Part shown: positions 54,453 to 64,000 of the stretch, one piece after another | Layout: each line of letters opens with the position of its first letter | How positions within the stretch are numbered: position 1 is the first letter of the stretch | From: Rubritalea marina DSM 17716 | GTDB lineage: Bacteria; Verrucomicrobiota; Verrucomicrobiia; Verrucomicrobiales; Akkermansiaceae | Length of the DNA stretch: 64,000 bases | NCBI RefSeq assembly: GCF_000378105.1 | Contig: NZ_KB899257.1 | Location: 1 to 64,000, forward strand | Reading direction: 5' to 3' | Program-made: the position numbers and the translations under genes | The notes under the pieces: generated by a model | What the model was told of the DNA's origin: nothing | Database searches by the model: none | Seen by the model: the letters and a program-made list of their open reading frames with translations, nothing else

Positions 54453-55919
54453 ATGACTTGTGATTGTATCTCCATAAAAACAAGATCCCCCATCGTCCTC
54501 CTACGCAGCTTGATGGCCTGCGCAGCACTCAGCGCGGCTGCCCTTTTCAACACCAGCTGCCAGCAGCAAGAGAGGCAGCCCGAATCCACCATGGTGGCGG
54601 TCGCCGAGCACGTCCAGCGCGAGCCAAAGACCGAGGCCTACCGCATCAAAGTGGAGGGCCAGGTGGTCCCCATCTACACCGCTGGCGTCTCCAAGGACGT
54701 GCAGCAGCCGCCCCTTGATCTCGATGCCGACTACTTCTTTGGCAACTTCGACTTCAGCGGCAAAGTAGAGGTCGAACTCCAATCCTCCGAGCCCCTCAGC
54801 GCACTCAGCATCCGCAGTGTCGATGGCACCATCACGAGCAGCATCGATGGCAACCGTGCGCGCTTCACCCTCGATCGCCCGGGCCAGTACCTGATCGAGC
54901 GCAACCACCAAGGCCGCAAAGATCCCCTCCTGCTCTTCGCCAATGCGCTGGAGCAAGACAAGCCCGACCCACAGGACCCGGATGTCATCTACTTCGGACC
55001 CGGACACCACCAAGCCGGCGTCATTGAAATAGCTGACAACCAAACACTCTACCTCGCGGATGGCGCCGTGGTCACGGGCCGCGTGGTGGCCAAGGGCGAC
55101 AACATCACCATCCGCGGGCGCGGGCTCTTGGAGAACGCCGGAGAAGAACACAACTGGAAGTACATGCTCTTTCTCGACCATTGTAAGCATGTGTTGATCG
55201 AAGGCATCACCCTACGCAAGCACACCCGCGGCTGGACTCTGGTCGACCGCGGTGGTGAGGATATCGAAATCCGCAACGTAAAGATCGTGGGCTCCCACAG
55301 CTATAATGACGATGGCATCGACCTCTGCAATACCCAGCACGCCAAGGTCATCGATTGCTTCGTCCGCACCAACGACGATAGCTTTGCCTTCAAGGGCATG
55401 GAGGGCGAGAACCACCGCAACATGGAACACATCGAGGTGCGCCGTTGCATGTTCTGGTCGGACCTCTGCACCGCCATCTTACTGGGCGATGAGTCGCACG
55501 CTGAGTACATGCGCCACATCACCTTCGCCGATAGCTTTGTGCCCTACCTAAGCTACGAGAAGTACCCTAAAAAGTTCCTCATGCTCCACGCCTGCGAAGA
55601 GATGCGCATGGAGTCGATCCGTATCGAGAATATCAAGGTAGGCGGCGAAGCCCAGTCACGCAACTACATCGAGATCGCCAGCGAGTTCAACCAATGGTGT
55701 GAGAGCGAGCGCGCCGGCTACATCAAAGACGTCGTCATCAAAGATATCGCACTCACGGGTGACAAGGGCGACTATTTCGTGGTCGTCAAAGGCTTTGATG
55801 AAAGCCACCGCGTCAGTGATGTGCGCTTTGAAAACTGCAGCATCAATGGCCAGAAGATCCTCGCCGACTACCCGCAGCTTGAAGTGGGTGACTTCGTCGA
55901 CCGTCTCAACTTTGAGTAG
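54453..55919 (+). CDS. Polygalacturonase-like lipoprotein (right-handed beta-helix)
   Basis: 488 residues; a shorter start at 54513 is possible. Lipobox-like N-T-S-C36. From about residue 150 the chain has the parallel beta-helix repeats of GH28-type or GH49-type hydrolases, with NDDGIDLCNT (about 286-295) and NDDSFAFKG (about 307-315) at the positions of the catalytic Asp motifs; no GHG or RIK motif was seen, so it may act on a different polysaccharide or be a non-standard member. Surface lipoprotein. Upstream neighbour is divergent. Confidence 0.75.
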   Translation: MTCDCISIKTRSPIVLLRSLMACAALSAAALFNTSCQQQERQPESTMVAVAEHVQREPKTEAYRIKVEGQVVPIYTAGVSKDVQQPPLDLDADYFFGNFDFSGKVEVELQSSEPLSALSIRSVDGTITSSIDGNRARFTLDRPGQYLIERNHQGRKDPLLLFANALEQDKPDPQDPDVIYFGPGHHQAGVIEIADNQTLYLADGAVVTGRVVAKGDNITIRGRGLLENAGEEHNWKYMLFLDHCKHVLIEGITLRKHTRGWTLVDRGGEDIEIRNVKIVGSHSYNDDGIDLCNTQHAKVIDCFVRTNDDSFAFKGMEGENHRNMEHIEVRRCMFWSDLCTAILLGDESHAEYMRHITFADSFVPYLSYEKYPKKFLMLHACEEMRMESIRIENIKVGGEAQSRNYIEIASEFNQWCESERAGYIKDVVIKDIALTGDKGDYFVVVKGFDESHRVSDVRFENCSINGQKILADYPQLEVGDFVDRLNFE

Positions 55920-55958
55920 ATAAAGACCACCACACGGAGCAGCGAAGCATCCGAGCAC

Positions 55959-55982
55959 AAAAAAAGCCGCATAAGATCGGCT
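55959..55982 (-). terminator. Possible terminator of the xylAB operon (distal)
   Basis: On the minus strand, AGCCG...CGGCT (stem 5, loop 8) is followed by seven T. It lies 160 bases past the xylB stop, so it may be a second, backup terminator. Confidence 0.5.
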
Positions 55983-56000
55983 CATATCGAAGGATTACTG

Positions 56001-56042
56001 AAAAAAGGGTGCCGCCCCCTATCCTCCCAAAAAGGGGACGGC
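56001..56042 (-). terminator. Probable terminator of the xylAB operon (proximal)
   Basis: On the minus strand, the stem GCCGTCCCC / GGGGCGGC (8 pairs with one mismatch, 14-base loop) is followed by ACCC and then six T (56001-56006). Position is 101 bases after the xylB stop. Confidence 0.55.
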
Positions 56043-56142
56043 TGTCATAAAGGTCTTACGACCAATTAAGACGGGTTGTTAAGTGAATGATTAATCGATT
56101 TTTGTCAAACCATTCTCGGTAAAATATCCTTATTTCGCCTGA

Positions 56143-57693
56143 TTAACTCGAGAGAAGTTGGTCAATGGAGGCGGCATTCGCAGCATAACGGTCCGCGGCT
56201 ACCTGCGGGGTGATCATCGCCTTGCTATCGGTGTTGCAGAACGCTTGCTCCAGCGCAATCAGCGCCACTCCATGGTTGTGCACAGCAGCGCGGAATGCGG
56301 CACCTAGGCCGACGGAACCCGTCACTGTAAGGCGCTGCACCTTCGCCTGAAACACATCGGCGATCACCTGCGCAATCGCATCATTCTTCGATGCCCCGCC
56401 CGTGAGGTAAATGGTGGAGGTCTCGAGCTGCATCCAAGCGGTGGATCGCTTCATATTGAGAAATTGACCCTCGACGCAGGCGCGAATCGCGGCGTCGGCT
56501 TCCTGCCATGAGCTAAAGGCATCACTGCCCGCCATCAATGGCGCCTCAACATCGATGCGTGGGCTGATTTCGGGACGGAAGAAAGGCAACATCACCTTGC
56601 CCTCATTCGCCACCTCGGTGTTGGAAAATGCCTGAGTAAAGGCATCCCAATCATATTGAAACTTGTCCTTCACTTCTTCACGCGCAAGCGATCCATTGAC
56701 AAAACACTGTAGCGACATGGAACCGCCGCTCGGGTTGCCAAAGACATGACCACAGCCAGCTGGATCCGCTACGACTTCAGGCATCGCAGCAAAGAATGTG
56801 TCAGAAGTGCCCAGAGAAATCACACACTTGCCAGGTGTGCTAGCTCCCATGCCTACGAGGCTACTCGGGTTGTCACCAGTGAAGACCGTGACTTTGGTGC
56901 CGGCACTGAAACCAAATTTTTCGATGAAGTAAGTGGCCACATCACCCACACAGTGGTCACCATGCGCCACAGCAGGCAACTTGCTGGCAAGCTCAGGCGC
57001 AGTGGCCTGAAGAAGCTCAGCATCCCATTCCCAAGATTGGATGTTGAGCAGGTTCATGCCAGCGCCGTCGCCGGTGTCAATCGCAGCGTCTTGCCCGACG
57101 AGCACCGAACAAAGAAATGAAGATACGAGGTGGATGCGAGCCGTCGCCGCGTAGGCTTCTGGCTGCCTCTTGTAGAAGCGGCGCACCTGGGGGCCGGTGA
57201 AACGCTCCACAGCGATGGAGCCAGACTTGGCACAGACGACTTCATCGCCGCCCAACGCTTGAGCGATCTCAGCACATTCCACCGAAGTGCTGTTGTCCAT
57301 CCAGATCGGCGAAGTGCTCCGACTGAGGCAAGGCTGAAGCTGTTCAGCCAGCGATTGCGAAGGACTGAGAGCTGCCACGCAGTCAAACCATTGGGCATTG
57401 AGGTAGACTGAACCGTGCTGTTGGCCCGCGCCAGAAATGGCACTGACTTGGGAGAGGTCACATTGCTCGCTTAGCTCGCTTAGCAACAACTCGAGGGCGT
57501 CGAGCCACATCCGAGGATCGGCGTGCACTTGGCCGTCGGCACCATCGGGTATGAAGCCACTCGGGGCCTGGTACTGAGGCAGGCGCTGGCCGAAGTTGAC
57601 CGAGTGCTCTGCGACTACGGAATGGGATTCGGTATCAATGATGATGGCCGAACAACTTTGAGTGGAAGCATCGATTCCAAGTACCTGAGGCAT
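56143..57693 (-). CDS. xylB: Xylulokinase
   Basis: 516 residues from the ATG at 57693; the frame extends to 57774. FGGY-family carbohydrate kinase: MPQVLGIDASTQSCSAII at the start, SGAGQQHGSVYLN (about 86-98), TGDNPSSLVGMG and the ISLGTSDTFFA adenosine site. It phosphorylates D-xylulose to xylulose-5-phosphate. Its position after xylA supports the substrate. Confidence 0.92.
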   Translation of the reverse strand: MPQVLGIDASTQSCSAIIIDTESHSVVAEHSVNFGQRLPQYQAPSGFIPDGADGQVHADPRMWLDALELLLSELSEQCDLSQVSAISGAGQQHGSVYLNAQWFDCVAALSPSQSLAEQLQPCLSRSTSPIWMDNSTSVECAEIAQALGGDEVVCAKSGSIAVERFTGPQVRRFYKRQPEAYAATARIHLVSSFLCSVLVGQDAAIDTGDGAGMNLLNIQSWEWDAELLQATAPELASKLPAVAHGDHCVGDVATYFIEKFGFSAGTKVTVFTGDNPSSLVGMGASTPGKCVISLGTSDTFFAAMPEVVADPAGCGHVFGNPSGGSMSLQCFVNGSLAREEVKDKFQYDWDAFTQAFSNTEVANEGKVMLPFFRPEISPRIDVEAPLMAGSDAFSSWQEADAAIRACVEGQFLNMKRSTAWMQLETSTIYLTGGASKNDAIAQVIADVFQAKVQRLTVTGSVGLGAAFRAAVHNHGVALIALEQAFCNTDSKAMITPQVAADRYAANAASIDQLLSS

Positions 57694-57844
57694 AATGAAT
57701 TTGTAGTGTGGTGGTGGGTGCTTTGTAGTGTGGTGTCGTGCCAGATGTGAATCTAGTGGGGGGCTAACGCACACCCATGGCAGGGAAGACCATGCCGCAG
57801 GGTGCGCGCTATATGGAGAAAGGGGGTTCTTCTTGGAAGATGTG

Positions 57845-57896
57845 GCAAGGGGTAGTGAACGGGTGTACTCGGGTGGAGATAGCCACTACCCCTTGC
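57845..57896. repeat. Perfect 13-bp inverted repeat between xylA and xylB
   Basis: GCAAGGGGTAGTG (57845-57857) and CACTACCCCTTGC (57884-57896) are exact complements around a 26-base loop, starting 3 bases past the xylA stop on the minus strand. No T tract follows on that strand, so it is more like a transcript-processing or stability hairpin than a terminator. Confidence 0.75.
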
Positions 57897-57898
57897 TA

Positions 57899-59203
<1,305 letters not shown>

Positions 59204-59254
59204 GATGTTTACCTGTTAAATTATCGGTCCCTAGTGGGGAGATGACAGCACCAT

Positions 59255-59268
59255 ATGGGAATTCTCAT
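59255..59268. promoter_or_regulatory. Candidate XylR operator between xylA and xylR
   Basis: ATGGGAATTCTCAT is an imperfect palindrome (12 of 14 positions) in the middle of the 137-base divergent gap. A binding role is inferred from position only. Confidence 0.35.
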
Positions 59269-59340
59269 CACAATGTAACCGCATTATGCGTAGCTTTTCT
59301 GTTGATTTGCGACAAACAATGAAGGTAGTCTGCTACCGAG

Positions 59341-60498
59341 ATGAACGAGCAAATTGCTATTGTGATGAGTGAAGAATTTCTTCGCCGCATCACCCCCTCA
59401 TTGGTCCCCTTTGTGCTGGAGCGCCAAGACTTTCGCGTCCTACACATCGACCGCGACTTTGAAGAACTCGCCAGCCTACTCCAGGAAATGCAACCCTCAG
59501 GCCTGATCACTGAGTGGCTGCCAGACATCACCGAAGACCTCATCAACCTCGGCTTTCCGACAGTCATCGCCGACACTGACATCCAATACAACGATGTCGT
59601 GAGCATCGACGTCGATGACTGGGCTGTGGGAGCCGAAGCCGCTGAAGCATTCATCCAAGCCGGCTTCCGCAACTTCGCTTGCGTCGGCAATGGCACCCCC
59701 TATTCCGAACAACGCATCGCGGGCTTTAGCGAACGGATCCAACAATCACTCGGCGACACACTCGAACACCCTATTTCTAGCTACAGCGAACCCCGCATCC
59801 GCAATGCCGGATACAGCGAGTACGTGGTGAAAGCTAGCACCACATTCATCGAATGGCTCAAGGCAGTCCCCAAACCTGTCGCACTGTTTGCCGTACACGA
59901 TCCCATTGGCCGCCTCATCTGCGGAGTCTGCCGCGAGCTGGGCATCGAGGTGCCCAACCAAGTGGCCGTCATTGGGGCCAACAACGACGAACTCGTTTGC
60001 GGCCTCACCTACCCCATGCTCTCCAGCGTCGCCATCCCATGGAATGGACTGGGCGCACGCGTGGGCGAGGCCATGTTCTCCATGCTTGCTGGTGAGCCGC
60101 TACCCGATGAACCAATCCTACTAAAACCCAGCGGCGTCATCCTCCGCCACTCTGCCAACCACCTCGCCGTACCCGACACCGAACTACGCCGCGCCATGTC
60201 CTACTTCTCTGAGAACTTGCAAAACCCCATCGGCGTTGGCCAACTCTGCGATGCACTCAAGCTCGGGCGCCGCAGTATCGAGCGCAAATTCCGCTCCTTT
60301 TTCGACTGCACCCCCTGGGAAATGCTCTGCCGCATGCGCGTCGACCACGCCAAAAAACTCCTCGTCGACACCAACCACCCGATCTCACTCGTCGCCGAAC
60401 TCTCGGGATTCAACGATCCAGAACGCATGGCCGTCGTCTTCAAACGTGTCGAAAAAACCAGCCCAAGCTCCTGGAGAAAGCGCGCCTTGGGCGGCTAG
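59341..60498 (+). CDS. xylR: XylR-type transcriptional regulator of xylose genes
   Basis: 385 residues. About 1-270 is a periplasmic-binding-protein-like sugar sensor (LacI/GalR-type; NQVAVIGANNDELVCGLTYPMLSSVAIPW), and about 280-385 is an AraC-type double HTH (VGQLCDALKLGRRSIERKFRSFFDCTPWEML ... ISLVAELSGFNDPERMAVVFKR). This combination is that of XylR in E. coli. The gene is divergent from xylA. It probably activates xylA and xylB with xylose. Confidence 0.9.
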   Translation: MNEQIAIVMSEEFLRRITPSLVPFVLERQDFRVLHIDRDFEELASLLQEMQPSGLITEWLPDITEDLINLGFPTVIADTDIQYNDVVSIDVDDWAVGAEAAEAFIQAGFRNFACVGNGTPYSEQRIAGFSERIQQSLGDTLEHPISSYSEPRIRNAGYSEYVVKASTTFIEWLKAVPKPVALFAVHDPIGRLICGVCRELGIEVPNQVAVIGANNDELVCGLTYPMLSSVAIPWNGLGARVGEAMFSMLAGEPLPDEPILLKPSGVILRHSANHLAVPDTELRRAMSYFSENLQNPIGVGQLCDALKLGRRSIERKFRSFFDCTPWEMLCRMRVDHAKKLLVDTNHPISLVAELSGFNDPERMAVVFKRVEKTSPSSWRKRALGG

Positions 60499-60519
60499 AC
60501 CCCAGAGTGCCTGCCCCCC

Positions 60520-60996
60520 TTAGCCCTCATGCTCCCGCTTGTAGGACTGGAGGCCTTTCCTCCAGTCGCGGAGTTGTTTTTTAGTCATCCGGCCTTGGTC
60601 ACCTTGCTTGCGTAGCTGGCGGTTGAGGCGTTGCTCGCTGCGCTTTTCTTGGGCTTCCTTGAGGGTGTCCTCACTGGTGTGATCGAGGTAGGCGGCCTGA
60701 GCGATCGGAGCACCTACGCGCTTGTCGTAGAGACCTGTGACTTCGATATGGCGCTTGTAGAGGCCATCGTGCGTTGGCACTTCAAGGTGGTCACCAATTT
60801 GGATTTTACTCGAGGCTTTAAGTGAAATCATCCCACGTTTGACTTTGTTTGCCTGGCAGGCTTGAGCGGCCAAACTACGAGTCTTGAACAAGCGTACTGC
60901 CCAGAGCCACTTGTCCACTCGTACTGTCGTCAATGCATCGTCCACGCGGTAACGATGAGGTGAATGAGCGAAAATTGCAAGCCACTGGCTCACCAC
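60520..60996 (-). CDS. S4-domain RNA-binding protein (HslR-like)
   Basis: 158 residues with a GTG start at 60996 that overlaps the mtfA stop; a shorter start near VRVDKWLWAVRLF (residue about 25) is equally possible. S4 domain about 25-85 (KWLWAVRLFKTRSLAAQACQANKVKRGM). The charged C-terminal helix (about 110-158) is basic. In E. coli HslR recycles 50S subunits carrying nascent chains. Last gene on this minus-strand transcript. Confidence 0.85.
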   Translation of the reverse strand: MVSQWLAIFAHSPHRYRVDDALTTVRVDKWLWAVRLFKTRSLAAQACQANKVKRGMISLKASSKIQIGDHLEVPTHDGLYKRHIEVTGLYDKRVGAPIAQAAYLDHTSEDTLKEAQEKRSEQRLNRQLRKQGDQGRMTKKQLRDWRKGLQSYKREHEG

Positions 60997-61811
60997 TCGA
61001 GCGGGTCGACGCCGTAGTATTGCTTCAGTTGCTGGTAGACTTTAGGGTACTTTTTTTGCAACTGCTTGGGCTTTTCATAGAAGGTTTCGGTGACAACGGC
61101 AAAGAACTCTGCGGGGTTCTCAGCACCGTAGTCGTCGATGACGTTGGCCTTCCCTGCAGCGGCGATCTGGCTGAAGCGCTCGAAGGCTGGCTGGAAGGCA
61201 TTGGCCCAAGCTTGGTAGGCACCACGAGATTCTAGATAAGGAACTCCATCACCAGCACCATCGGCTTGATCGAGCTGGTGGGCGAACTCGTGGATAACCA
61301 CGGCATGGCCATCGTGCTCATTGCGTCCACCGCCCACAACGCTACTCCATGAAAGAACCACTGAACCATTGCTCCAGCTCTCGCCGAGTCGCGTGTCTAC
61401 AGCACCATCGGCACCGGGGGCATGGTAGGCGTCTGGGTAGACAAGGATGCTGCGCAGCTTGGCATAAAAGTGGTGTGGAGAGCGCAGCAGCAGGAGGCAG
61501 GCCTGCGCGGCGATCACACGCTGCATGTGGGGGCTGACGGCATCGAGCCCTCCGCAGGGCACAAATTCTTTTTCGCTCAGAAAGACGTGGATGAGGCCAT
61601 CGAGTTCATCGCGAAGCTTTTCGGGAAGTTTGGCATAGAGGTGAAAGTCTTCGGCAATTTCCGCACGGATCGTGTCACTAAAGCATTGCTCCAAGAGACG
61701 ACTCCTACGTTGTTGTTTCTGCTTTTGCTGCGCGCGAATGACCAATCCCGCCGCAGCCAAGACCACGACTACGAGAATGAATGGGGCGAGGTTGATGGTG
61801 TTGCCGAGCAT
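60990..61811 (-). CDS. mtfA: MtfA-like zinc peptidase
   Basis: 273 residues. One N-terminal membrane helix (about 9-26). Zinc site VIHEFAHQLDQADG (HExxH at about 173-177). The family member MtfA of E. coli is a soluble aminopeptidase that binds Mlc; this one has a membrane anchor in addition. Its end overlaps the S4 gene start by 7 bases. Confidence 0.9.
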   Translation of the reverse strand: MLGNTINLAPFILVVVVLAAAGLVIRAQQKQKQQRRSRLLEQCFSDTIRAEIAEDFHLYAKLPEKLRDELDGLIHVFLSEKEFVPCGGLDAVSPHMQRVIAAQACLLLLRSPHHFYAKLRSILVYPDAYHAPGADGAVDTRLGESWSNGSVVLSWSSVVGGGRNEHDGHAVVIHEFAHQLDQADGAGDGVPYLESRGAYQAWANAFQPAFERFSQIAAAGKANVIDDYGAENPAEFFAVVTETFYEKPKQLQKKYPKVYQQLKQYYGVDPLEW

Positions 61812-61845
61812 CTTGGTGATCTAATTTGTTCCATCGAGCGGACTC

Positions 61846-62613
61846 TTATCCTCTCGCATTCCACTGCACGAGCTCCTTATAGACAACTCCTGTGCCTCCA
61901 AAAATATCCAATGCTGAACCTACCGTGATGTCGATGTGACCACCACTGTGACGATCAACAGCGAGGACGTCATCCATGGTGCCAACGCCACCTGCGTAGG
62001 TCATAGGAATACCAGCCCAGTGGCCAAGCAGTTCGACAAGTTCGAGGTCGACCCCACCGCAGAGACCCTCGACATCGGCAGCGTGGATTAAATATTCATC
62101 ACAGTATTCAGCCATGGCGTCGAGCGAGGCATGGTCTACCTTGACATTAGTGAGTGTCTGCCAGCGGTTCATCGCCACCACCCAACCCTCTGGGCTGCGG
62201 CGGCAACTGAGATCCACCACAAGCCGCTCACGCCCGATCTCGCGACTTAGTTCCTTCAGCCGATCCATCCGGAAAGTCCCATCCGCATCGAACAACCATG
62301 AGGTGACAATGACGTGACTGGCTCCAGCTTCGAGCCATGCTGCAGCATTTTCCAGCTTCACTCCCCCACCCAATTGCAGAGCACCAGGGTAGGACTGAAG
62401 CGCCGCGCGCGCGGCCTCTAAATTACCTGGTCCCAACTGAATGACATGCCCTCCCCTGAGGGCATCATCTTGGTACATTTGTGCGAATTCAGCAGCTGAG
62501 CTGTCGGCCACGAAGTTTTCCTTCAAGCCCGCGCCATCATCCGATAGAGTTCCTCCAACAATTTGCTTCACTTGGCCATTGTGAAGATCGATACATGGTC
62601 TAAACTGCGTCAT
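61846..62613 (-). CDS. hisA: Eukaryotic-type HisA (ProFAR isomerase)
   Basis: 255 residues from the ATG at 62613. FRPCIDLHNGQVKQIVGGTL (4-23), VIQLGPGN, VIVTSWLFDADG, RLVVDLSCRR, VAMNRWQTLTNV, YLIHAADVEGLCGGVD and TVGSALDIFGG match the yeast HIS6 layout segment by segment, not the shorter standard bacterial HisA. It catalyses the isomerisation of ProFAR to PRFAR in histidine synthesis. No other his gene is adjacent. The mtfA start is 34 bases downstream. Confidence 0.9.
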   Translation of the reverse strand: MTQFRPCIDLHNGQVKQIVGGTLSDDGAGLKENFVADSSAAEFAQMYQDDALRGGHVIQLGPGNLEAARAALQSYPGALQLGGGVKLENAAAWLEAGASHVIVTSWLFDADGTFRMDRLKELSREIGRERLVVDLSCRRSPEGWVVAMNRWQTLTNVKVDHASLDAMAEYCDEYLIHAADVEGLCGGVDLELVELLGHWAGIPMTYAGGVGTMDDVLAVDRHSGGHIDITVGSALDIFGGTGVVYKELVQWNARG

Positions 62614-62660
62614 TGCCAAGGCATTAAAAGCGACTGAATGCATAAGTAAAGAACTGCCAG

Positions 62661-63860
62661 ATGAATTTCACCAAACTATCACTCACCTTAGCGAGCATCG
62701 CATTTTGCTGCGTCTCATGCGATTCACAAAAATCCGACCAAGCCACGCAAAGCCAGGGTGAGCCTGAAGCCACACAACTCCCGCAGGGCCCAGTGGCCGC
62801 CCCTCAAGGGATGGTCTGGATTCCTGGCGGAACCTACTGGCGCGGGAACAACGACGACCCAGGCAACCTGCAGATCTTTCTCGAAGGGGTGACTGATGCA
62901 AGCCAACGCCGCCGTATCGCACACCAACACTTTCTCGAAGAACGCCCACAACACCAAGTAGCCGTGGATGGGTTCTTCATGGACGCCACCGAGGTGACCA
63001 ACCGCCAGTTCGCCAAATTCACCCAAGAGACCGGCTACCTCACACAGGCTGAACGTGGGCTTGACCAGAAAGATTTCCCCAACGCGCCTGCTGATGCTCT
63101 ATTGCCCGGTGCCAATGTCTACACCAAGCCAGAAGAAGCCGTGAACCCTCGCAGCAATGGCAATGCCTGGCGCTGGTGGGCCTACACTCCAGGAGCAAGC
63201 TGGCGCCACCCAGAAGGACCAGGATCCAGTATCGAAGATAAAATGGATCATCCAGTAGTCAATGTGAACTATTACGACGCCATGGCCTACGCTCAGTGGG
63301 CTGGCAAACGCCTTCCCACTGAAGCTGAGTGGGAGCGCGCGGCGCGCGGGGGCCACGAAAAACGCATGTACATCTGGGGATCTCAGGTCAAGCATGATGG
63401 GAAATGGATGGCCAATTGCTTCCAGGGCGACTTTCCAAATGCTTCCGTAGCCGACGATGGATTCCACCTCAGCGCCCCGGTCAAATCCTACCCAGCGAAC
63501 GACTACGGCCTCTACGACATGGCGGGAAATGTTTGGGAAATCTGTAGTGATTATTTCAACCCGCGCTTCTACGAAGACTACATCCTCAACCCAGTAAAAA
63601 ACCCACAAGGTCCGAAGGAACCACTCACCCAGATGCAATCATCTGCCCTGCTGAACACCGGCACATGCCCACCCGCACAGCCCGGCATGCATGAGCTGAG
63701 CCACCTGCGCGTGGCACGCGGCGGTTCCTTCCTCTGCCACTTTTCCTACTGCCTTCGATTCCGTCCAGCAGCACGCCACTACAGTGAGCCACTCACGCCT
63801 GCACACCACACCGGCTTCCGCTGCGTGATGGACGCCCCCAAAGACAGCACGAACCCATAA
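62661..63860 (+). CDS. Formylglycine-generating enzyme (sulfatase maturase) lipoprotein
   Basis: 399 residues. Lipobox C-V-S-C20. The FGE-sulfatase domain covers about 48-395: GMVWIPGGTYWRG, MDATEVTNRQF, HPVVNVNYYDAMAYAQWAGKRLPTEAEWE, DMAGNVWEI. The GGSFLCHFSYCLRFRPAAR segment has C359 and C364, the two active-site cysteines of authentic FGE, so this is likely a true copper-dependent FGE rather than a general SUMF-domain protein. It probably matures the three sulfatases of this window after export. The next gene begins 13 bases after the stop. Confidence 0.9.
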   Translation: MNFTKLSLTLASIAFCCVSCDSQKSDQATQSQGEPEATQLPQGPVAAPQGMVWIPGGTYWRGNNDDPGNLQIFLEGVTDASQRRRIAHQHFLEERPQHQVAVDGFFMDATEVTNRQFAKFTQETGYLTQAERGLDQKDFPNAPADALLPGANVYTKPEEAVNPRSNGNAWRWWAYTPGASWRHPEGPGSSIEDKMDHPVVNVNYYDAMAYAQWAGKRLPTEAEWERAARGGHEKRMYIWGSQVKHDGKWMANCFQGDFPNASVADDGFHLSAPVKSYPANDYGLYDMAGNVWEICSDYFNPRFYEDYILNPVKNPQGPKEPLTQMQSSALLNTGTCPPAQPGMHELSHLRVARGGSFLCHFSYCLRFRPAARHYSEPLTPAHHTGFRCVMDAPKDSTNP

Positions 63861-63873
63861 AAAACAAGCACTC

Positions 63874-64000
63874 ATGACTCCTGACAAGCTCCGAGAATTG
63901 GGAACCCGCGTCATCGACATCCAAGTCGAGGCATTACAGAACCTCTCAAAATCTCTCGATCATTCCTTCTCTGACGCCGCCGACGCCCTCTTGAAATGCA
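63874..64000 (+). CDS. KpsF/GutQ-type arabinose-5-phosphate isomerase (partial, 5' end)
   Basis: Only the first 42 codons are in the window. The start MTPDKLRELGTRVIDIQVEA and the NLSKSLDHSFSDAADALL helix match the N-terminus of KdsD/KpsF SIS-domain isomerases. The gene runs off the right edge. It would supply arabinose-5-phosphate for KDO synthesis; the call is moderate because no catalytic residue is visible yet. Confidence 0.6.
   Translation, partial: MTPDKLRELGTRVIDIQVEALQNLSKSLDHSFSDAADALLKC

Overview
The window is about 54-55% GC by eye and looks like chromosomal DNA of a marine or host-associated Verrucomicrobiota (Verrucomicrobiales-like). The reasons are the Planctomycete/Verrucomicrobia-type fusion of a DUF1080 domain with a CxxCH cytochrome, several formylglycine sulfatases with their own maturase, a MoxR/Bat cluster, and a xylose locus with an AraC/PBP-type XylR. 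The species cannot be fixed from the sequence alone.

Layout. (1) 1-2498: an array of integron-type gene cassettes. Four short same-strand ORFs are separated by five attC-like sites of about 105-133 bp, and for three of the four cassettes the 3' R'' box is an exact complement of the cassette's own first bases. The cargo is an Imm26-like protein, a DUF4279 protein, a double zinc-ribbon protein and an unknown. No integrase is in the window, so this is the right-hand part of an integron or a cassette cluster without an integrase. (2) 2569-8320: exported serine hydrolase, DPH6-like PP-loop ATPase, FKBP isomerase, exported FAD oxidoreductase, GAF protein, small membrane protein. (3) 8378-16369: metA, a sulfatase, mqo, prs, a nucleotidyltransferase-like protein and two outer-membrane proteins. 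(4) 16442-22594: an overlapping minus-strand operon moxR-DUF58-DUF4381-batA-batB-batC-batD. (5) 22678-26919: HAD hydrolase plus two tandem CTAGR-type sulfatases, each followed by its own similar terminator hairpin. (6) 27122-37515: porin and lipase-like lipoprotein, coiled-coil exported protein, folC, accD, comF, CPBP protease, rpe, tadA, pheS. (7) 37783-45499: a 1244-residue cytochrome/beta-propeller fusion, small exported proteins, and pheT, separate from pheS. (8) 45612-53833: L,D-transpeptidase-like lipoprotein, then an apparent haem/iron uptake locus (AraC regulator, TonB-dependent receptor, DUF6607 protein, ExbB, ExbD, TonB), interrupted by a divergent alanine dehydrogenase gene. (9) 53850-60498: a duplicated-domain small exported protein, a polygalacturonase-like lipoprotein, and the xylose genes xylB, xylA and divergent xylR. 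(10) 60520-64000: S4-domain protein, mtfA, a eukaryotic-type HisA, a formylglycine-generating enzyme with both active-site cysteines, and the start of a KpsF/KdsD-type isomerase.

How the genes fit together. The organism appears to be a saprophyte on sulfated and xylose- or uronate-containing polysaccharides. Exported sulfatases (three here) are activated by the FGE at 62661, exported oxidoreductase/cytochrome and polygalacturonase-like proteins act on the sugars, porins and TonB carry nutrients, and XylA/XylB feed xylulose-5-phosphate into the pentose phosphate pathway (rpe, prs). The most unusual features are the cassette array, the eukaryotic-type hisA and the paired gene-plus-terminator sulfatase duplication. 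No tRNA, rRNA, CRISPR array or insertion sequence was seen.
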